DNA of 64,000 nucleotides, from assembly GCF_002154725.1 (NCBI RefSeq), contig NZ_MTAW01000219.1:61802-125801 (forward strand), written 5' to 3'. A program made the position numbers and the translations under genes. This document shows positions 1-9,745 of the stretch, in pieces. Below the pieces are notes generated by a model, which made no database searches, was not told where the DNA came from, and saw nothing but the letters and a program-made list of their open reading frames with translations. Numbering within the stretch: position 1 is the first letter of the stretch; each line of letters starts with the position of its first letter. The DNA is from Nostoc sp. 106C. Lineage in GTDB: Bacteria; Cyanobacteriota; Cyanobacteriia; Cyanobacteriales; Nostocaceae.

Positions 1-3000
1 GGTTCGCCAATTGCTGGTCGCAACCGTGCAGAAATTGAAGAGTTAATTGGATTTTTTATCAATACAGTTGTCTTGCGGACTCAATTTGCTGATAACCCCA
101 GTTTTGCTGACCTACTAGCTCAAGTTCGGGAAGTAGCATTAGGAGCTTATGCGCACCAAGACATGCCCTTTGAGAAATTAGTAGAAGAACTCCATGTAGA
201 ACGGGATACCAGCCGCAACCCCCTATTCCAAGTGTGGTTTAATATGCTCAACTTAGGGGATATGGAAGTGGAACTACCTGGGTTGGTGGTTGAACCTGTT
301 TCTTTAGTGGAAGCTCCTTCCAAGTTTGATTTAACTCTGTATGTCCTCGAACAACAGGAAATTCGATTGGAACTAGTTTACAATGCTGACTTGTTTAATG
401 CAGAACGGATGCAGGAAATGTTGCATCAATTTCAGCATTTACTAAGTCAGATAGTTGCAGTTCCCCAGCAGCCAATCAGTTCCTATTCTCTGGTGACACC
501 AGCATCGCAATCTGTGTTGCCACAACCAAGTGCAACTTTGCCACAGCCAGATTACGAATTAGTCACAACAGCATTTACTTTTTGGGTTGATAGAAATCCA
601 GAACAGACAGCGCTGCGTCAAGGCTCTAGCAATTGGAGTTATCAAGAATTAGGCGATCGCGCTACAACTCTCGCCAGGGCAATGCTATCAACTGGAGCCA
701 AGCCAGGAGATGTAGTCGCCGTCTTCGGAACAAAAAGCTTTGGGCTGATTGCCACTACAATCGGTGTCCTCTTGAGTGGCGGTGTGCTTTTAACTATCGA
801 TCCGCAACTGCCCAGCTATCGCCAAGAACTCATGCTGCAAGCGGCAAAAGCGAAATATCTCATCTACATTGATGGTGAGTATCCAGAAGCTAGCGAGTTA
901 TGGCAATCTCTGAGCGTCATCTCTGTGGATTCACAGACGGGAGCAGTCATAAATCTGCCCCAAAATGGCAATCAAATTATTGAACTACCACAAATCCAAG
1001 CAGATGATGCCGCTTATATCTTCTTTACATCCGGCACTACAGGTATTCCCAAGGGTGTGTTGGGGTGTCATAAAGGACTGGCACATTTTCTCACTTGGCA
1101 ACGGCAGACTTTTAACATTGGGCAGCAAGACCGAGTTGCTCAATTGACTGGACTTTCTTTTGATGTTGTCCTTAGAGATATCTTCTTACCTTTAATTAGT
1201 GGTGCTACCTTGTGTCTACCTGAAGCAGGGGATAACTTAGAACCAACGAAAACTCTACATTTCTTGGAACAAGAGCAAATTTCTGTACTGCACACAGTCC
1301 CTTCCTATGCGCAATCTTGGTTAGTTAATGTTCCAGAAGATGTCTCGTTACAAAACTTACGCTGGTTGTTCTTTGCGGGAGAACCACTCAAACAGACACT
1401 TGTACAGCAATGGCGCAAAGCATTCCCAACGTCAGGGGAAATTATCAATCTTTACGGGCCAACAGAAACAACTCTCGCGAAGTGCTATTACCAAGTGCCT
1501 GATGAACCAACACCAGGAGTCCAGCCCATCGGATTACCGCTACCCCAAACCCAAGCATTAGTGTTTACTTCCCATAATCAAATTTGCGGTATTGGTGAGT
1601 TGGGCGAGATTGTGATCCGGACGCCATTTCGCAGTAAGGGATACATCAACGCTACCGCAGAAAATCTGGCTCGGTTTGTCAAAAATCCCTTTGGCAATGA
1701 CGAACAAGATTGGCTTTACTATACAGGCGATCGCGGCCGCTATCGTCCAGATGGCTTACTAGAAATTCTCGGTCGTCAAGATCATCAAATCAAGCTCCGA
1801 GGGATACGCATTGAACCAGGGGAAATTGAGAGCGTATTAACTCAACATCCAAATGTGTTCCAAGCTGTAGTCATTGCCCGTGAAGATGTTCCAGGTGACA
1901 AACGCTTAGTGGCTTATATTACTCCAAAAGATACAGCACCCAGCATCAGCGATGTGCGGCGCTTTCTTTCTACCAAGCTGCCACAGTATATGATACCTTC
2001 AGTTTTTGTCTTACTAGGCACTTTACCTCTCACCCCGAACGGTAAAGTAGACCGCTGTGCCCTCCCAGCACCGGAATTATCTAGACAGGAACTAGAAGCT
2101 ACCTTTGTTGCACCTCGCAATCAAGTAGAACGTCAGCTTGTACAAATTTGGCAACAAGTTTTAGGTGTCGAATCTATTGGCGTTAGAGATAATTTCTTTG
2201 AACTAGGCGGACATTCGCTACTAGCAGTCAAACTATTTTGGCAAATTGAGCAGACATTTAGTAAACATTTACCTTTGGCGAGTCTTTTCCAATCAGCAAC
2301 TATTGAAGCTTTAGCTCAAATAATTAGCCCAGAAGAAAATCAGAAACAGAAAAAATCATTAGATACTTGGTCATCCCTGGTAGCAATTAAACCCAATGGT
2401 TCTAAACCACCTATATTTTTAACTCATGCAATTTGGGGTAATGTCCTCTTTTATCGAGATTTAGCACGTTATTTAGACTCAGAACAACCAATTTATGGAC
2501 TACAAGCACGGGGAATTAATCCGCAACAAGCAGCGGTAACTTCCTTAACAGAAATGGCCGCTAACTACATTCAAGAAATTCGTCAGGTTCAACCTCATGG
2601 GCCCTATTATCTTGGTGGCTATTCTTTAGGCGGTTTGATAACTTTTGAAATTGCCCAACAACTAAAAGCACAGGGTGAACAAATTGCTCTGCTGGCTATC
2701 TTTGATATGTCAGCTCCCGGTTATTCTAGACCAGTTGCTAACTCTGATAATTCTCTGTTTTTTCATGCTCGGAAACTTTTGAATCTGAATATTAAAGAAC
2801 AACTCAATTATGTATGGGCAAGGGTAGCTTGGCATCTAGAGATAGGAAAGGCGAGCAGTTTAAATAGGTTCTACCTACGTTATATTAAACGCTCACTTGC
2901 AGAACTGAGACTTTTGGATGTAGCTTTGGCTAACGATCAAGCTCGTAAGAACTATGTACCATCAATCTATCCTGGTAAATTGACTCTTTTGCGAACTAGT

Positions 3001-3219
3001 GAACAAAATGAAGGGTTAGATATCGACCCCCTATGGGGCTGGGATAAGCTAGCTGCTGGAGTAGAAATTCATTACGTTCCTGGTGCTCACACCTCTGTTA
3101 TGCATGAACCTCATGTACAAGTAGTTGCGGAGAAATTGCGGAATTGCTTGAACAAAGTAGATGCAGAATCAACGCTCAAGATTGAGGAGGAAATGGCGCG
3201 AGCTGTAGCCGTAAGATAA
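1..3219 (+). CDS. Nonribosomal peptide synthetase, terminal module (C-A-PCP-TE), 5'-truncated by window edge
   Basis: The frame is open from base 1 and its first residues match the end of a condensation domain (IGFFINTVVLR), so the gene begins upstream; the TTG at 73 is not a real start. Visible order, counting from base 1: C-domain tail to about residue 150; adenylation domain with TSGTTGIPKG (about 342), FDVVLRDIF (about 387), YGPTETT (about 485), YTGDR (about 574) and LPLTPNGKVDR; carrier protein with FFELGGHSLL (phosphopantetheine Ser about 739); thioesterase with GYSLGG (Ser about 875) and a C-terminal GAHTS His. The module therefore activates and adds the last amino acid, then releases the peptide by hydrolysis or cyclisation in the cytoplasm. 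By alignment to the GrsA code, the pocket residues are roughly D,V,R,S,F,A,L,L,A,K, which I cannot assign to a substrate. Domain calls are secure; product unknown. Confidence 0.96.
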   Translation, partial: GSPIAGRNRAEIEELIGFFINTVVLRTQFADNPSFADLLAQVREVALGAYAHQDMPFEKLVEELHVERDTSRNPLFQVWFNMLNLGDMEVELPGLVVEPVSLVEAPSKFDLTLYVLEQQEIRLELVYNADLFNAERMQEMLHQFQHLLSQIVAVPQQPISSYSLVTPASQSVLPQPSATLPQPDYELVTTAFTFWVDRNPEQTALRQGSSNWSYQELGDRATTLARAMLSTGAKPGDVVAVFGTKSFGLIATTIGVLLSGGVLLTIDPQLPSYRQELMLQAAKAKYLIYIDGEYPEASELWQSLSVISVDSQTGAVINLPQNGNQIIELPQIQADDAAYIFFTSGTTGIPKGVLGCHKGLAHFLTWQRQTFNIGQQDRVAQLTGLSFDVVLRDIFLPLISGATLCLPEAGDNLEPTKTLHFLEQEQISVLHTVPSYAQSWLVNVPEDVSLQNLRWLFFAGEPLKQTLVQQWRKAFPTSGEIINLYGPTETTLAKCYYQVPDEPTPGVQPIGLPLPQTQALVFTSHNQICGIGELGEIVIRTPFRSKGYINATAENLARFVKNPFGNDEQDWLYYTGDRGRYRPDGLLEILGRQDHQIKLRGIRIEPGEIESVLTQHPNVFQAVVIAREDVPGDKRLVAYITPKDTAPSISDVRRFLSTKLPQYMIPSVFVLLGTLPLTPNGKVDRCALPAPELSRQELEATFVAPRNQVERQLVQIWQQVLGVESIGVRDNFFELGGHSLLAVKLFWQIEQTFSKHLPLASLFQSATIEALAQIISPEENQKQKKSLDTWSSLVAIKPNGSKPPIFLTHAIWGNVLFYRDLARYLDSEQPIYGLQARGINPQQAAVTSLTEMAANYIQEIRQVQPHGPYYLGGYSLGGLITFEIAQQLKAQGEQIALLAIFDMSAPGYSRPVANSDNSLFFHARKLLNLNIKEQLNYVWARVAWHLEIGKASSLNRFYLRYIKRSLAELRLLDVALANDQARKNYVPSIYPGKLTLLRTSEQNEGLDIDPLWGWDKLAAGVEIHYVPGAHTSVMHEPHVQVVAEKLRNCLNKVDAESTLKIEEEMARAVAVR

Positions 3220-3371
3220 GTCTGGTAATGAGATTGCTTTTCTGCGATCGCAGTAACAGATACTACTTTTGATTGCAACTTGGTATTAAAAATTTCTACC
3301 AAATCAAACAATCTTTGCAACATCTCATTCATTTATAGGGGTGCACAGCTAGCTGTACGCCCTTACTCATG

Positions 3372-3642
3372 TATTTGTTGCTTGCTTAGACCAGGTAGAA
3401 CGAGCTACCTCAAAACTGTTTAAGCTGGAAGATATTCTAGAAGCAGTCTGTCAAAACATCCTGGCACTGGAGCAGTATGGGCTAATTTGGCCAAACATTA
3501 CCTGGAACCAGACCCAGAACTAAGAGATATTCAGCACTTCTAGACAAAGATAAGCACTTATTAGGTGTACTGAATGTGGAAAGTCAGTATATTTCAGCTT
3601 TCAACCAGAGACATCAGCGAATGATTGTTCAATACTGCTGAT
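3372..3642 (+). pseudogene. Decayed coding remnant, possibly GAF domain
   Basis: No intact frame runs through this stretch, but two pieces look protein-like. One frame gives KLFKLEDILEAVCQNILALE, then a stop. A shifted frame further on gives HLLGVLNVESQYISAFNQRH, then a stop. The GVLNVES motif followed by a terminal helix resembles the end of a GAF domain, and the first piece resembles its N-terminal helix. I read this as a frameshifted fragment of a sensory protein on the left border of the pLGIC/chemotaxis block. The resemblance is by eye only. Confidence 0.35.
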
Positions 3643-3740
3643 GCTTTGTGTGGCTAAAAAGACCAGAGTAAGATTCTACTTGAACTCAAGAATAAAGACT
3701 AAGCTTGGAAAGCGATCGCACCTGCCGATGATGCTTTATT

Positions 3741-4031
3741 ATGGCTCTGGTCAAATACAGGAAACATCACTTGGAACCCAACCAACTAAACCTATTTCCA
3801 GACGTGAAACCCAAACCAGCACTTAGAGCAGAGACATTGGTGATCAGTGCTGATGCCCTGCTGAAGTGGAAAGCCCAGATTTTGGACTATCAGCAACGGG
3901 TGAGAGAGAGCAAACCGCCGGAGCAGGTGACACTCTTCGACCTAGCCCCCACGCACTGTGACCCAGACACTATGTGCGAGCATAGCAGCAAACTAATTCG
4001 AGCATCAAAATATGTATGTCATCTGACCTGA
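3741..4031 (+). CDS. Hypothetical protein, probably a chimeric remnant
   Basis: A 96-residue frame with no recognised family. Residues about 1-75 (NQLNLFPDV ... VTLFDLAPTHCDPDT) look like genuine protein, with regular helix-forming composition. The last 20 residues look random and overlap the start of the next gene by 16 nt. This suggests that an older gene was cut near 3970 and reads into foreign sequence up to a chance stop. There is no convincing Shine-Dalgarno sequence. It sits between the GAF-like debris and the first ion-channel gene, where a recombination junction would be expected. It may not be expressed. Confidence 0.3.
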   Translation: MALVKYRKHHLEPNQLNLFPDVKPKPALRAETLVISADALLKWKAQILDYQQRVRESKPPEQVTLFDLAPTHCDPDTMCEHSSKLIRASKYVCHLT

Positions 4032-5077
4032 AATTTCTGCTGCAACTCGCTGGTCGGCTGTTGAGCGGGCTAGTGCTGATGATCCTGGTATGGTTATGGG
4101 TTGGAGCATCCGGGGCATTCGCAGCGACCGTGTCATCGCCCCAAACCTGTCGAGTTGGGATTTATATCGCGGCACTGCGGGATTTGAATTTACCAGAGAA
4201 ACAATTCAGTTCTGATTTTTATGTGTGGAGTGTTTGCCCTTCTGAGGAATTGCAGCCGCTGACAAGCATGAAGGTGCTCAATGTGGAGGACTTTCACAAT
4301 TTTAAAGCGGCATTTGACAGTACGCTACCTCGAAAGGATCTGCCCAAGTGGTTTTACCCGAAGAATAATGTATATTGGTCGGAGCGAAAGATTCGGGCGA
4401 CGCTGTACCAGAGGTGGGATGTGAGTAATTTTCCCTTTGATCGCCACACCCTGACTATTGCCCTGGAGGAACCCACCAAAAACGCTTCGCAGTTTGTTTA
4501 TACACCTGACTTTGAGAATTCTGGCTACCAACCCAATATGAATCTAGACGGATGGGAGATTACCCACTTCAAACTGGTTGAACAGAAGGTTCCCTATGCG
4601 TCAACCTTTGGCGATCCAGAACTCACGGCTCCACAGGACAGTTACTCTCGTCTCGTTGCGGCAATTGACATCAAGCGGGTTAAATTTTTCAGCTTCTTTA
4701 AACTAACGATCGGCGTATATATTGCGTTTGCCGTCGCGATGCTGTCGTTCTTCTATGATTCTGATACGGTGAATTTGACGAGTCCCAGACGAGCGATTTA
4801 TGTTGGTGCATTGTTTGCTGCACTGTTGAATATGCGGGTTCAAGAATCGGTGCTCGGTCGTACTGAAGACTTAACGTTGGTGGATCAAATTCACATCGCT
4901 GCGATTCTCTATATTTTTGGTGCTGGATTTATATCTGTTTATTCGCGATTGATGTCAGAAAGCGGTCAGAAACAGCAGGCAAAATGGTTGGATCGGCAAA
5001 TTTTCTTTCGCCTGTTTACGGGTTCCTTTGTTGTGTTTAATGTAGTTGCGATCGCCTATGCCATTATTGTCGGCTGA
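4016..5077 (+). CDS. Pentameric ligand-gated ion channel (Cys-loop-like) homologue, copy 1
   Basis: The 353-residue protein has an N-terminal signal/anchor (residues about 8-36, ending AFA), a beta-rich extracellular domain to about 222, and four membrane segments at about 224-246, 258-276, 289-311 and 329-352. The motif FPFDRHTL at 139-146, just before the first membrane segments, is the signature of prokaryotic pLGICs (GLIC/ELIC type), and the M2-M3 stretch GALFAALLNM ... LTLVDQIHI fits the family. It should form a homo- or heteropentamer gated by an unknown ligand. The eukaryotic Cys-loop pair is absent, but C45 and C74 are conserved in copy 2. The gene overlaps copy 2 by 20 nt, so the two are probably co-translated. 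It lies 1.3 kb upstream of a chemosensory operon on the same strand. Ligand and ion selectivity cannot be read from the sequence. Confidence 0.85.
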   Translation: MSSDLKFLLQLAGRLLSGLVLMILVWLWVGASGAFAATVSSPQTCRVGIYIAALRDLNLPEKQFSSDFYVWSVCPSEELQPLTSMKVLNVEDFHNFKAAFDSTLPRKDLPKWFYPKNNVYWSERKIRATLYQRWDVSNFPFDRHTLTIALEEPTKNASQFVYTPDFENSGYQPNMNLDGWEITHFKLVEQKVPYASTFGDPELTAPQDSYSRLVAAIDIKRVKFFSFFKLTIGVYIAFAVAMLSFFYDSDTVNLTSPRRAIYVGALFAALLNMRVQESVLGRTEDLTLVDQIHIAAILYIFGAGFISVYSRLMSESGQKQQAKWLDRQIFFRLFTGSFVVFNVVAIAYAIIVG

Positions 5078-6113
5078 TTGGGTTTTGCGAAGGGCTTGTT
5101 TACTGATTGCTATCTTGATGCTGGCAATGAGTATCGGCCTATTTACCCAGGTTTCTTCTGCTTTAGCAGAACCAATCACATCCCCCAAAACCTGTCGAGT
5201 CGGGATTTTCGTGACCTCCTTACGCAACTTCAAGTTTGCCGACAAATCATTCCGGGCTGACTTTCGCGTCTGGAGCGTTTGCCCATCCAAAGACCTGAAA
5301 CCCCTAGAGAGTATGCAGGTAATTGACACCATCGAGTCTGAGGAAGTGGATTATCAAACGCAGAATAAGCCCAATCGAACTGAATCGTTTGCCACAAAGG
5401 GTGATGTTTACTGGTCGCAGCGCGATGTCAGTGCGGTGTTGAATCAGAACTGGAATATTCAGAACTACCCATTTGATCGTCATACGTTGAAAATTGTCCT
5501 AGAAGAAAGCATCCAGGATGTGAACGGATTTGTTTACACCCCTGACTTCAAAAATTCTGGCTACCAACAGGATATGAGTCTCGGCGGCTGGAAGATTACG
5601 GACTTTACCTTGCAAGAGGAAAAAAGTGCTTACCAGACTACATTTGGCGATCCAGAATTAATGAATAAGAAAGGGATCTACTCTCGCCTGACAGTTTCTA
5701 TCCCCATTCAGCGCGTCAAATACATCAGTTTCTTTAAGCTAACGGCGGGGCTATATGTTGCGTTTGCCGTAGCTATGCTGTCGTTTTTCTATGAAACGGG
5801 ACAGCCCAGTTTAGTAAGCGCCCGCACCAGCTTACTGGTGGGCTGTTTGTTTGCTGCATTGGTAAATATGCGAGCACCAGAGTCGGTTTTGGGACGCACA
5901 GAGAGCTTGACGTTGGTGGATCAAATTCATATTGTGGCAATCGTCTATATTTTTGTGGCGGCACTAGCAACCGTTCTTTCTAGACTAATGAACGAAAGGG
6001 GGCAAGGAAAACAGGCTATGTGGTTTGATCGCCGTCTACTGTTTCGGGTGTTGACAATCTCGTTTATTGTCCTGAATGCGATCGTCATCTCCCACGCGGC
6101 GATCGTGGGCTAA
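5058..6113 (+). CDS. Pentameric ligand-gated ion channel homologue, copy 2
   Basis: A tandem paralogue of the preceding gene with the same architecture: signal segment (ACLLIAILMLAMSIGLF, processed after SSALA), extracellular beta domain with YPFDRHTLKI, and four C-terminal membrane segments. Start chosen at ATG 5058, which gives a clean signal peptide and a 20-nt overlap with copy 1; an in-frame TTG at 5046 is the upstream alternative. The two proteins agree closely from TCRVGI to the end, including VWSVCPS, DFKNSGYQ and ESVLGRTE, but differ in the loop at about residues 80-110, where ligand-binding loops would lie. This is compatible with a heteromeric channel or with two receptors of different specificity. 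The 273 nt to the next gene hold no obvious terminator, so transcription into the chemotaxis genes is possible. Confidence 0.85.
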   Translation: MPLLSADWVLRRACLLIAILMLAMSIGLFTQVSSALAEPITSPKTCRVGIFVTSLRNFKFADKSFRADFRVWSVCPSKDLKPLESMQVIDTIESEEVDYQTQNKPNRTESFATKGDVYWSQRDVSAVLNQNWNIQNYPFDRHTLKIVLEESIQDVNGFVYTPDFKNSGYQQDMSLGGWKITDFTLQEEKSAYQTTFGDPELMNKKGIYSRLTVSIPIQRVKYISFFKLTAGLYVAFAVAMLSFFYETGQPSLVSARTSLLVGCLFAALVNMRAPESVLGRTESLTLVDQIHIVAIVYIFVAALATVLSRLMNERGQGKQAMWFDRRLLFRVLTISFIVLNAIVISHAAIVG

Positions 6114-6386
6114 AAACATTCACCATGCCTAAAAGTCATAGCCTTATGCTTATGAAACACTAGACTTCATGGAGTTGCCCTATGTATTATAGGGTCTGTG
6201 TATTGATTGGGAAACCTCAAAGAATTGCTCTATGGTATAAAGCAATACAACAATGTCCAATTGGCTTAAATTCTTTTGCTGCAAAAATCTTCCAATTTCT
6301 TAAAGAATTGAGGAGTGGTTAAGTTCATTGCATGTCATTACCATAATTTAACCTATTGATAATCTTACATTTATTACATTTATTTA

Positions 6387-6848
6387 ATGTTAATTTTGCT
6401 TTTTTATACAGGAAATGATCTTTACGCGATCGAAAGTTCCCATGTAGTTGAAGTGATTCCACGAGTGAGTTTGAGGACAGTTCACCATGTTCCCGATTAC
6501 GTGGCAGGTTTGTTTAACTACCGGGGGATAATTGCACCTGTGATTGATCTATGCCATTTGATTCAGGACACTCCTAGCCGAGCCTACCTGAGCACGCGCA
6601 TCATTATTGTCAAACGCGATCAGCCAAATTCAGCAGTTCAATATTTAGGGTTAATGGCAGAACGGGTGACAGAAACCTTAACGATATCCAGTGACGAAAT
6701 TCGGCGATCAAGTCTTCGAGCAGAAGCAGCGCCGTACTTGAGCGGCATCATTGTGGATGAGAAACGAATGATCCAGTGCGTCCAGCTTGAACAATTGTTC
6801 AGCGATAAGCGCCATACTGACTTGTTGAACAGTGAATACGCTGAGTGA
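6387..6848 (+). CDS. cheW: CheW adaptor, WspB-like
   Basis: The 153-residue protein is a single CheW domain: LLFYTGNDLYAIE at the N-terminus, the PDYVAGLFNYRGIIAPVIDL core and a C-terminal LSGIIVDEKRMIQCVQLEQLF. CheW bridges chemoreceptors to the CheA kinase in cytoplasmic signalling arrays. It is first in a run of seven co-directional chemosensory genes whose order and content match Pseudomonas wsp, apart from an extra receptor and inverted order of the first two. The first receptor gene follows after 17 nt. The Met start has no strong Shine-Dalgarno sequence; no better start exists in frame. Confidence 0.9.
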   Translation: MLILLFYTGNDLYAIESSHVVEVIPRVSLRTVHHVPDYVAGLFNYRGIIAPVIDLCHLIQDTPSRAYLSTRIIIVKRDQPNSAVQYLGLMAERVTETLTISSDEIRRSSLRAEAAPYLSGIIVDEKRMIQCVQLEQLFSDKRHTDLLNSEYAE

Positions 6849-6865
6849 TAATACACTAAGTGATT

Positions 6866-8464
6866 ATGTTGAATAAAATTACCAACCGTCTCATTCTCGG
6901 TTTCTCAATTCCAATTTTGTTTCTGATTATTCTGGGAGCTATCTTGTATTCTAGTACTGCCCACTTGGTCAAAGTGCAGGGGGACTCCCAGCGCACGAGC
7001 GAAAACATCAAGGATATGGGTGAGTATGCGTATGCCGTTTCCAGAATCATTGCCAGCATTCGCGGGTATGCCCTCTATCCTCAAGACCAGTACTATCGCG
7101 GCACTTATGAGAGCGCCAGAAAAGACTTGCTGCAAAACAAGCAAGATTTGGCGCAGGTTATCGATCCGCAAGCCAAAGAAGCGATCAATGAAATGATTCA
7201 GCTTGGTGATGAGTACGATCGCGTGGCCGCTGGCGTTTATCCGCTCGTCGATGCCAATAAGCTGGATGAGGCAAAAAAGCAAATCGAAATCCCCCGACTG
7301 GCAAAACTGGAGGAAGCCCGTACCCGCGCCCAGAAAATTCTCCAATCTCGTCTGGATGAAAATCTCCAGGAAGGTGAAAGAGCCAAGACATTGGAAACGG
7401 TCGTTGTAGTACTAGGAACCCTATTGACGATTGCAGCAACGATTGCGCTTGCTCTGTGGATCGCCCTTCCCATCCGCCGCCAGTTGCCAAAGGTGGTGCA
7501 GGCGGCCGAGCAGATTGCCGATGGAGACCTGCGCCAAATACTTGAAGCCAAGCAAGACGGTAGTGAGATTGGACAGTTGATGACTGCCTTTCACTACATG
7601 AACAAAAAGCTGCTTGATTTGATTCAACAAATGCAGCGATCAGGCGTGCAAATCAGTACCTCTGCAACACAAATTGCTGCCGCCGGAAAGGAACTAGAAG
7701 CCACTGTTGCCGAGCAGCTAGCGTCCACCTATGAAGTCAGCGCCACCTCTCAGCAAATTGCTGCCACCTCTAAAGAACTGGTCAAAGTTATGGATCAGGT
7801 GGCAGGGTCAGCACAGTCAACGGCTACAGCAGCGAGTGCTAGTCAGGATGACCTGAACCGGATGGAAGCGGTGATGCGGCAGTTATCCGATGCCACGACT
7901 GCTATCACGACCAAACTGGGTGTGATGCACGAAAAAGCCAACAATATTAACAGCGTTGTCACCACCATTAATAAGGTTGCTGACCAGACTAACCTGCTGT
8001 CGCTAAATGCGGCGATCGAAGCTGAAAAAGCAGGAGAGTACGGAGCGGGCTTTGCCGTTGTGGCGCGAGAGATTCGCCGATTAGCCGATCAAACTGCTGT
8101 CGCCACTTTAGAAATCGCTCAGATGATCAAGGAGATGCAATCCGCCGTTTCAACGGGGGTGATGGAAATGGACAAGTTCAATCAGTCAATGGTCAAGAGC
8201 GTTGCGGATGTGAGCAAGATTAGCAATCAGGTGACTCAGGTGATTCAGCAAATGCAGGGACTGACACCCCGATTTGAGCAGGTGAGCCAGAGGGTTGAAG
8301 AGCAATCACAAGGTGCACAACAGATTAGTGAAGCCATGAGCCAGTTGAGCCAGGCTTCCCAGCAAACAATGGATGCGCTGCGGGAGACCAACAACGCCGT
8401 CGGACAGCTTGATGAGGCGGCACATGGGATGCGATCAGAAATTACTCGATTTAAAACGGCTTAG
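6866..8464 (+). CDS. Methyl-accepting chemotaxis protein, WspA-like (receptor 1)
   Basis: A membrane chemoreceptor of 532 residues. It has a first membrane helix near residues 8-28, a periplasmic region of about 150 residues of four-helix-bundle type, a second membrane helix ([20 protein letters not shown]), a HAMP linker ([11 protein letters not shown]) and a long cytoplasmic coiled coil. The signalling tip reads [18 protein letters not shown] followed by [16 protein letters not shown], the form common in Wsp and other non-flagellar systems. ATG 6866 is preferred over GTG 6860, which adds only two residues. The receptor should sense a ligand or surface/envelope state and control the CheA encoded downstream. 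The next gene (cheR) starts 4 nt after the stop. Ligand unknown. Confidence 0.93.
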   Translation: MLNKITNRLILGFSIPILFLIILGAILYSSTAHLVKVQGDSQRTSENIKDMGEYAYAVSRIIASIRGYALYPQDQYYRGTYESARKDLLQNKQDLAQVIDPQAKEAINEMIQLGDEYDRVAAGVYPLVDANKLDEAKKQIEIPRLAKLEEARTRAQKILQSRLDENLQEGERAKTLETVVVVLGTLLTIAATIALALWIALPIRRQLPKVVQAAEQIADGDLRQILEAKQDGSEIGQLMTAFHYMNKKLLDLIQQMQRSGVQISTSATQIAAAGKELEATVAEQLASTYEVSATSQQIAATSKELVKVMDQVAGSAQSTATAASASQDDLNRMEAVMRQLSDATTAITTKLGVMHEKANNINSVVTTINKVADQTNLLSLNAAIEAEKAGEYGAGFAVVAREIRRLADQTAVATLEIAQMIKEMQSAVSTGVMEMDKFNQSMVKSVADVSKISNQVTQVIQQMQGLTPRFEQVSQRVEEQSQGAQQISEAMSQLSQASQQTMDALRETNNAVGQLDEAAHGMRSEITRFKTA

Positions 8465-8468
8465 GCTG

Positions 8469-9740
8469 ATGGTGTTTTCTGCGATCGTCCAACAGTTGCG
8501 CCAATCCACTGGCTTAGACCCTGACATCATTGGTGCTAACCGGATTGCCAGGGCAATTGAAGGGCGACGACTGGATTGTGGCATGCCGGACTTGGAACGC
8601 TACTGGACGCGGCTCCAAACCTCCACAACCGAATTGGAGGAACTGGTTGAGCAATTAATCGTCCCGGAAACCTGGTTTTTTCGAGATGGCAAACCGTTTG
8701 AATACCTGAAAACCTATGCCACCTCTGAATGGCTATTGAAGCCGAATCGTGACACACTACGACTGTTGAGTGTGCCTTGCTCGACGGGGGAGGAACCCTA
8801 CTCAATGGCGATCGCCCTCCTGGAAGCTGGGTTATTGCCCAGGCAGTTCGCGATCGATGCGATGGATATCAGTCACCGTTCCATTGCTAAAGCCAACCGA
8901 GCGGTTTACACCAAAAACTCGTTTCGTGGGGATGCCTGGACGGGTCGAGAGCGCTACTTTCAACAAACCATTGAAGGGTATGAACTCTGTCAGCCTATTC
9001 GTACCCTGGTCAACTTTCAACCCGGAAATGTCATGACTTCCTTGGCGCTGACTCAGAAGCAATACGACATCATTTTCTGTCGCAATTTGCTGATTTACCT
9101 GCAACCAGAAGCCTGTTCCAAGGTTTTAGCCGTGATCGATCGGCTGCTGCTTCCAGGTGGATTGCTGTTCGTTGGGGCATCTGAAACCGGAAAAATTGTG
9201 GCAGATCATTATTGCTCGATCCGACAGCCGTTTACGTTTGCCTATCGCAAGTTAGAAGTAACGCGATCGCCCCAACTAGCAGTTCCTCAAAGAACGATTG
9301 AAACAAGTTTGTTGCCTGACGCTCCTCCTCAAACTGAAGAACAGCGAATTGAACGTTGCTCAGAGTTAGGAAGTGAATACCCAAATCAATCGCTGGATTT
9401 ACAAACACTCGATTTACAAACGGTGAAACTATTAGCTGATGCCGGACGGTTGGCAGATGCGATCGCCCTCTGTCAAGCTTATCTCGTGAACCAGCCCACC
9501 GATGCCGCCGCTTATCTGCTTTTGGGCGAGTTGTATCAGGTTGACCAACAGAACAATGCAGCCCAAGAGTGCTTTCGACGGGCAGTTTATTTAGAACCGA
9601 ACTCTGATAAAGCCCTAATTCACCTGGCATTGCTGAAGCAGCATCAGGGAGATATCGCTGGGGCAGAAATGATTCAACAGCGAATTCAGCGCTTGCAATA
9701 TAGACTTAGAACGGTTGAAACAGACAGTCAGAAGGGGTAG
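8469..9740 (+). CDS. cheR: CheR methyltransferase with C-terminal TPR domain, WspC-like
   Basis: A 423-residue S-adenosylmethionine-dependent protein-glutamate methyltransferase that modifies chemoreceptors. The N-terminal helical domain carries the family motif PETWFFRD; the Rossmann fold shows [16 protein letters not shown] and FCRNLLIYL followed by [14 protein letters not shown]. From about residue 325 come TPR-type helices ([20 protein letters not shown], then [20 protein letters not shown]). CheR-TPR fusions of this kind are typical of WspC and FrzF-like enzymes. ATG 8469 is chosen because it lies 4 nt after the receptor stop and opens directly into the CheR helix ([17 protein letters not shown]); the longer open frame upstream merely overlaps the receptor gene. 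The second receptor follows after 5 nt. Confidence 0.93.
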   Translation: MVFSAIVQQLRQSTGLDPDIIGANRIARAIEGRRLDCGMPDLERYWTRLQTSTTELEELVEQLIVPETWFFRDGKPFEYLKTYATSEWLLKPNRDTLRLLSVPCSTGEEPYSMAIALLEAGLLPRQFAIDAMDISHRSIAKANRAVYTKNSFRGDAWTGRERYFQQTIEGYELCQPIRTLVNFQPGNVMTSLALTQKQYDIIFCRNLLIYLQPEACSKVLAVIDRLLLPGGLLFVGASETGKIVADHYCSIRQPFTFAYRKLEVTRSPQLAVPQRTIETSLLPDAPPQTEEQRIERCSELGSEYPNQSLDLQTLDLQTVKLLADAGRLADAIALCQAYLVNQPTDAAAYLLLGELYQVDQQNNAAQECFRRAVYLEPNSDKALIHLALLKQHQGDIAGAEMIQQRIQRLQYRLRTVETDSQKG

Positions 9741-9745
9741 CGAAG

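Noticed and set aside
73..3219. NRPS gene starting at the TTG at 73
   Set aside because: The frame is open and shows condensation-domain residues back to base 1, so the gene is cut by the window edge.
8373..8468. Longer CheR starting inside the receptor gene
   Set aside because: The extra residues have no CheR character; ATG 8469 follows the receptor stop and begins at the family N-terminus.
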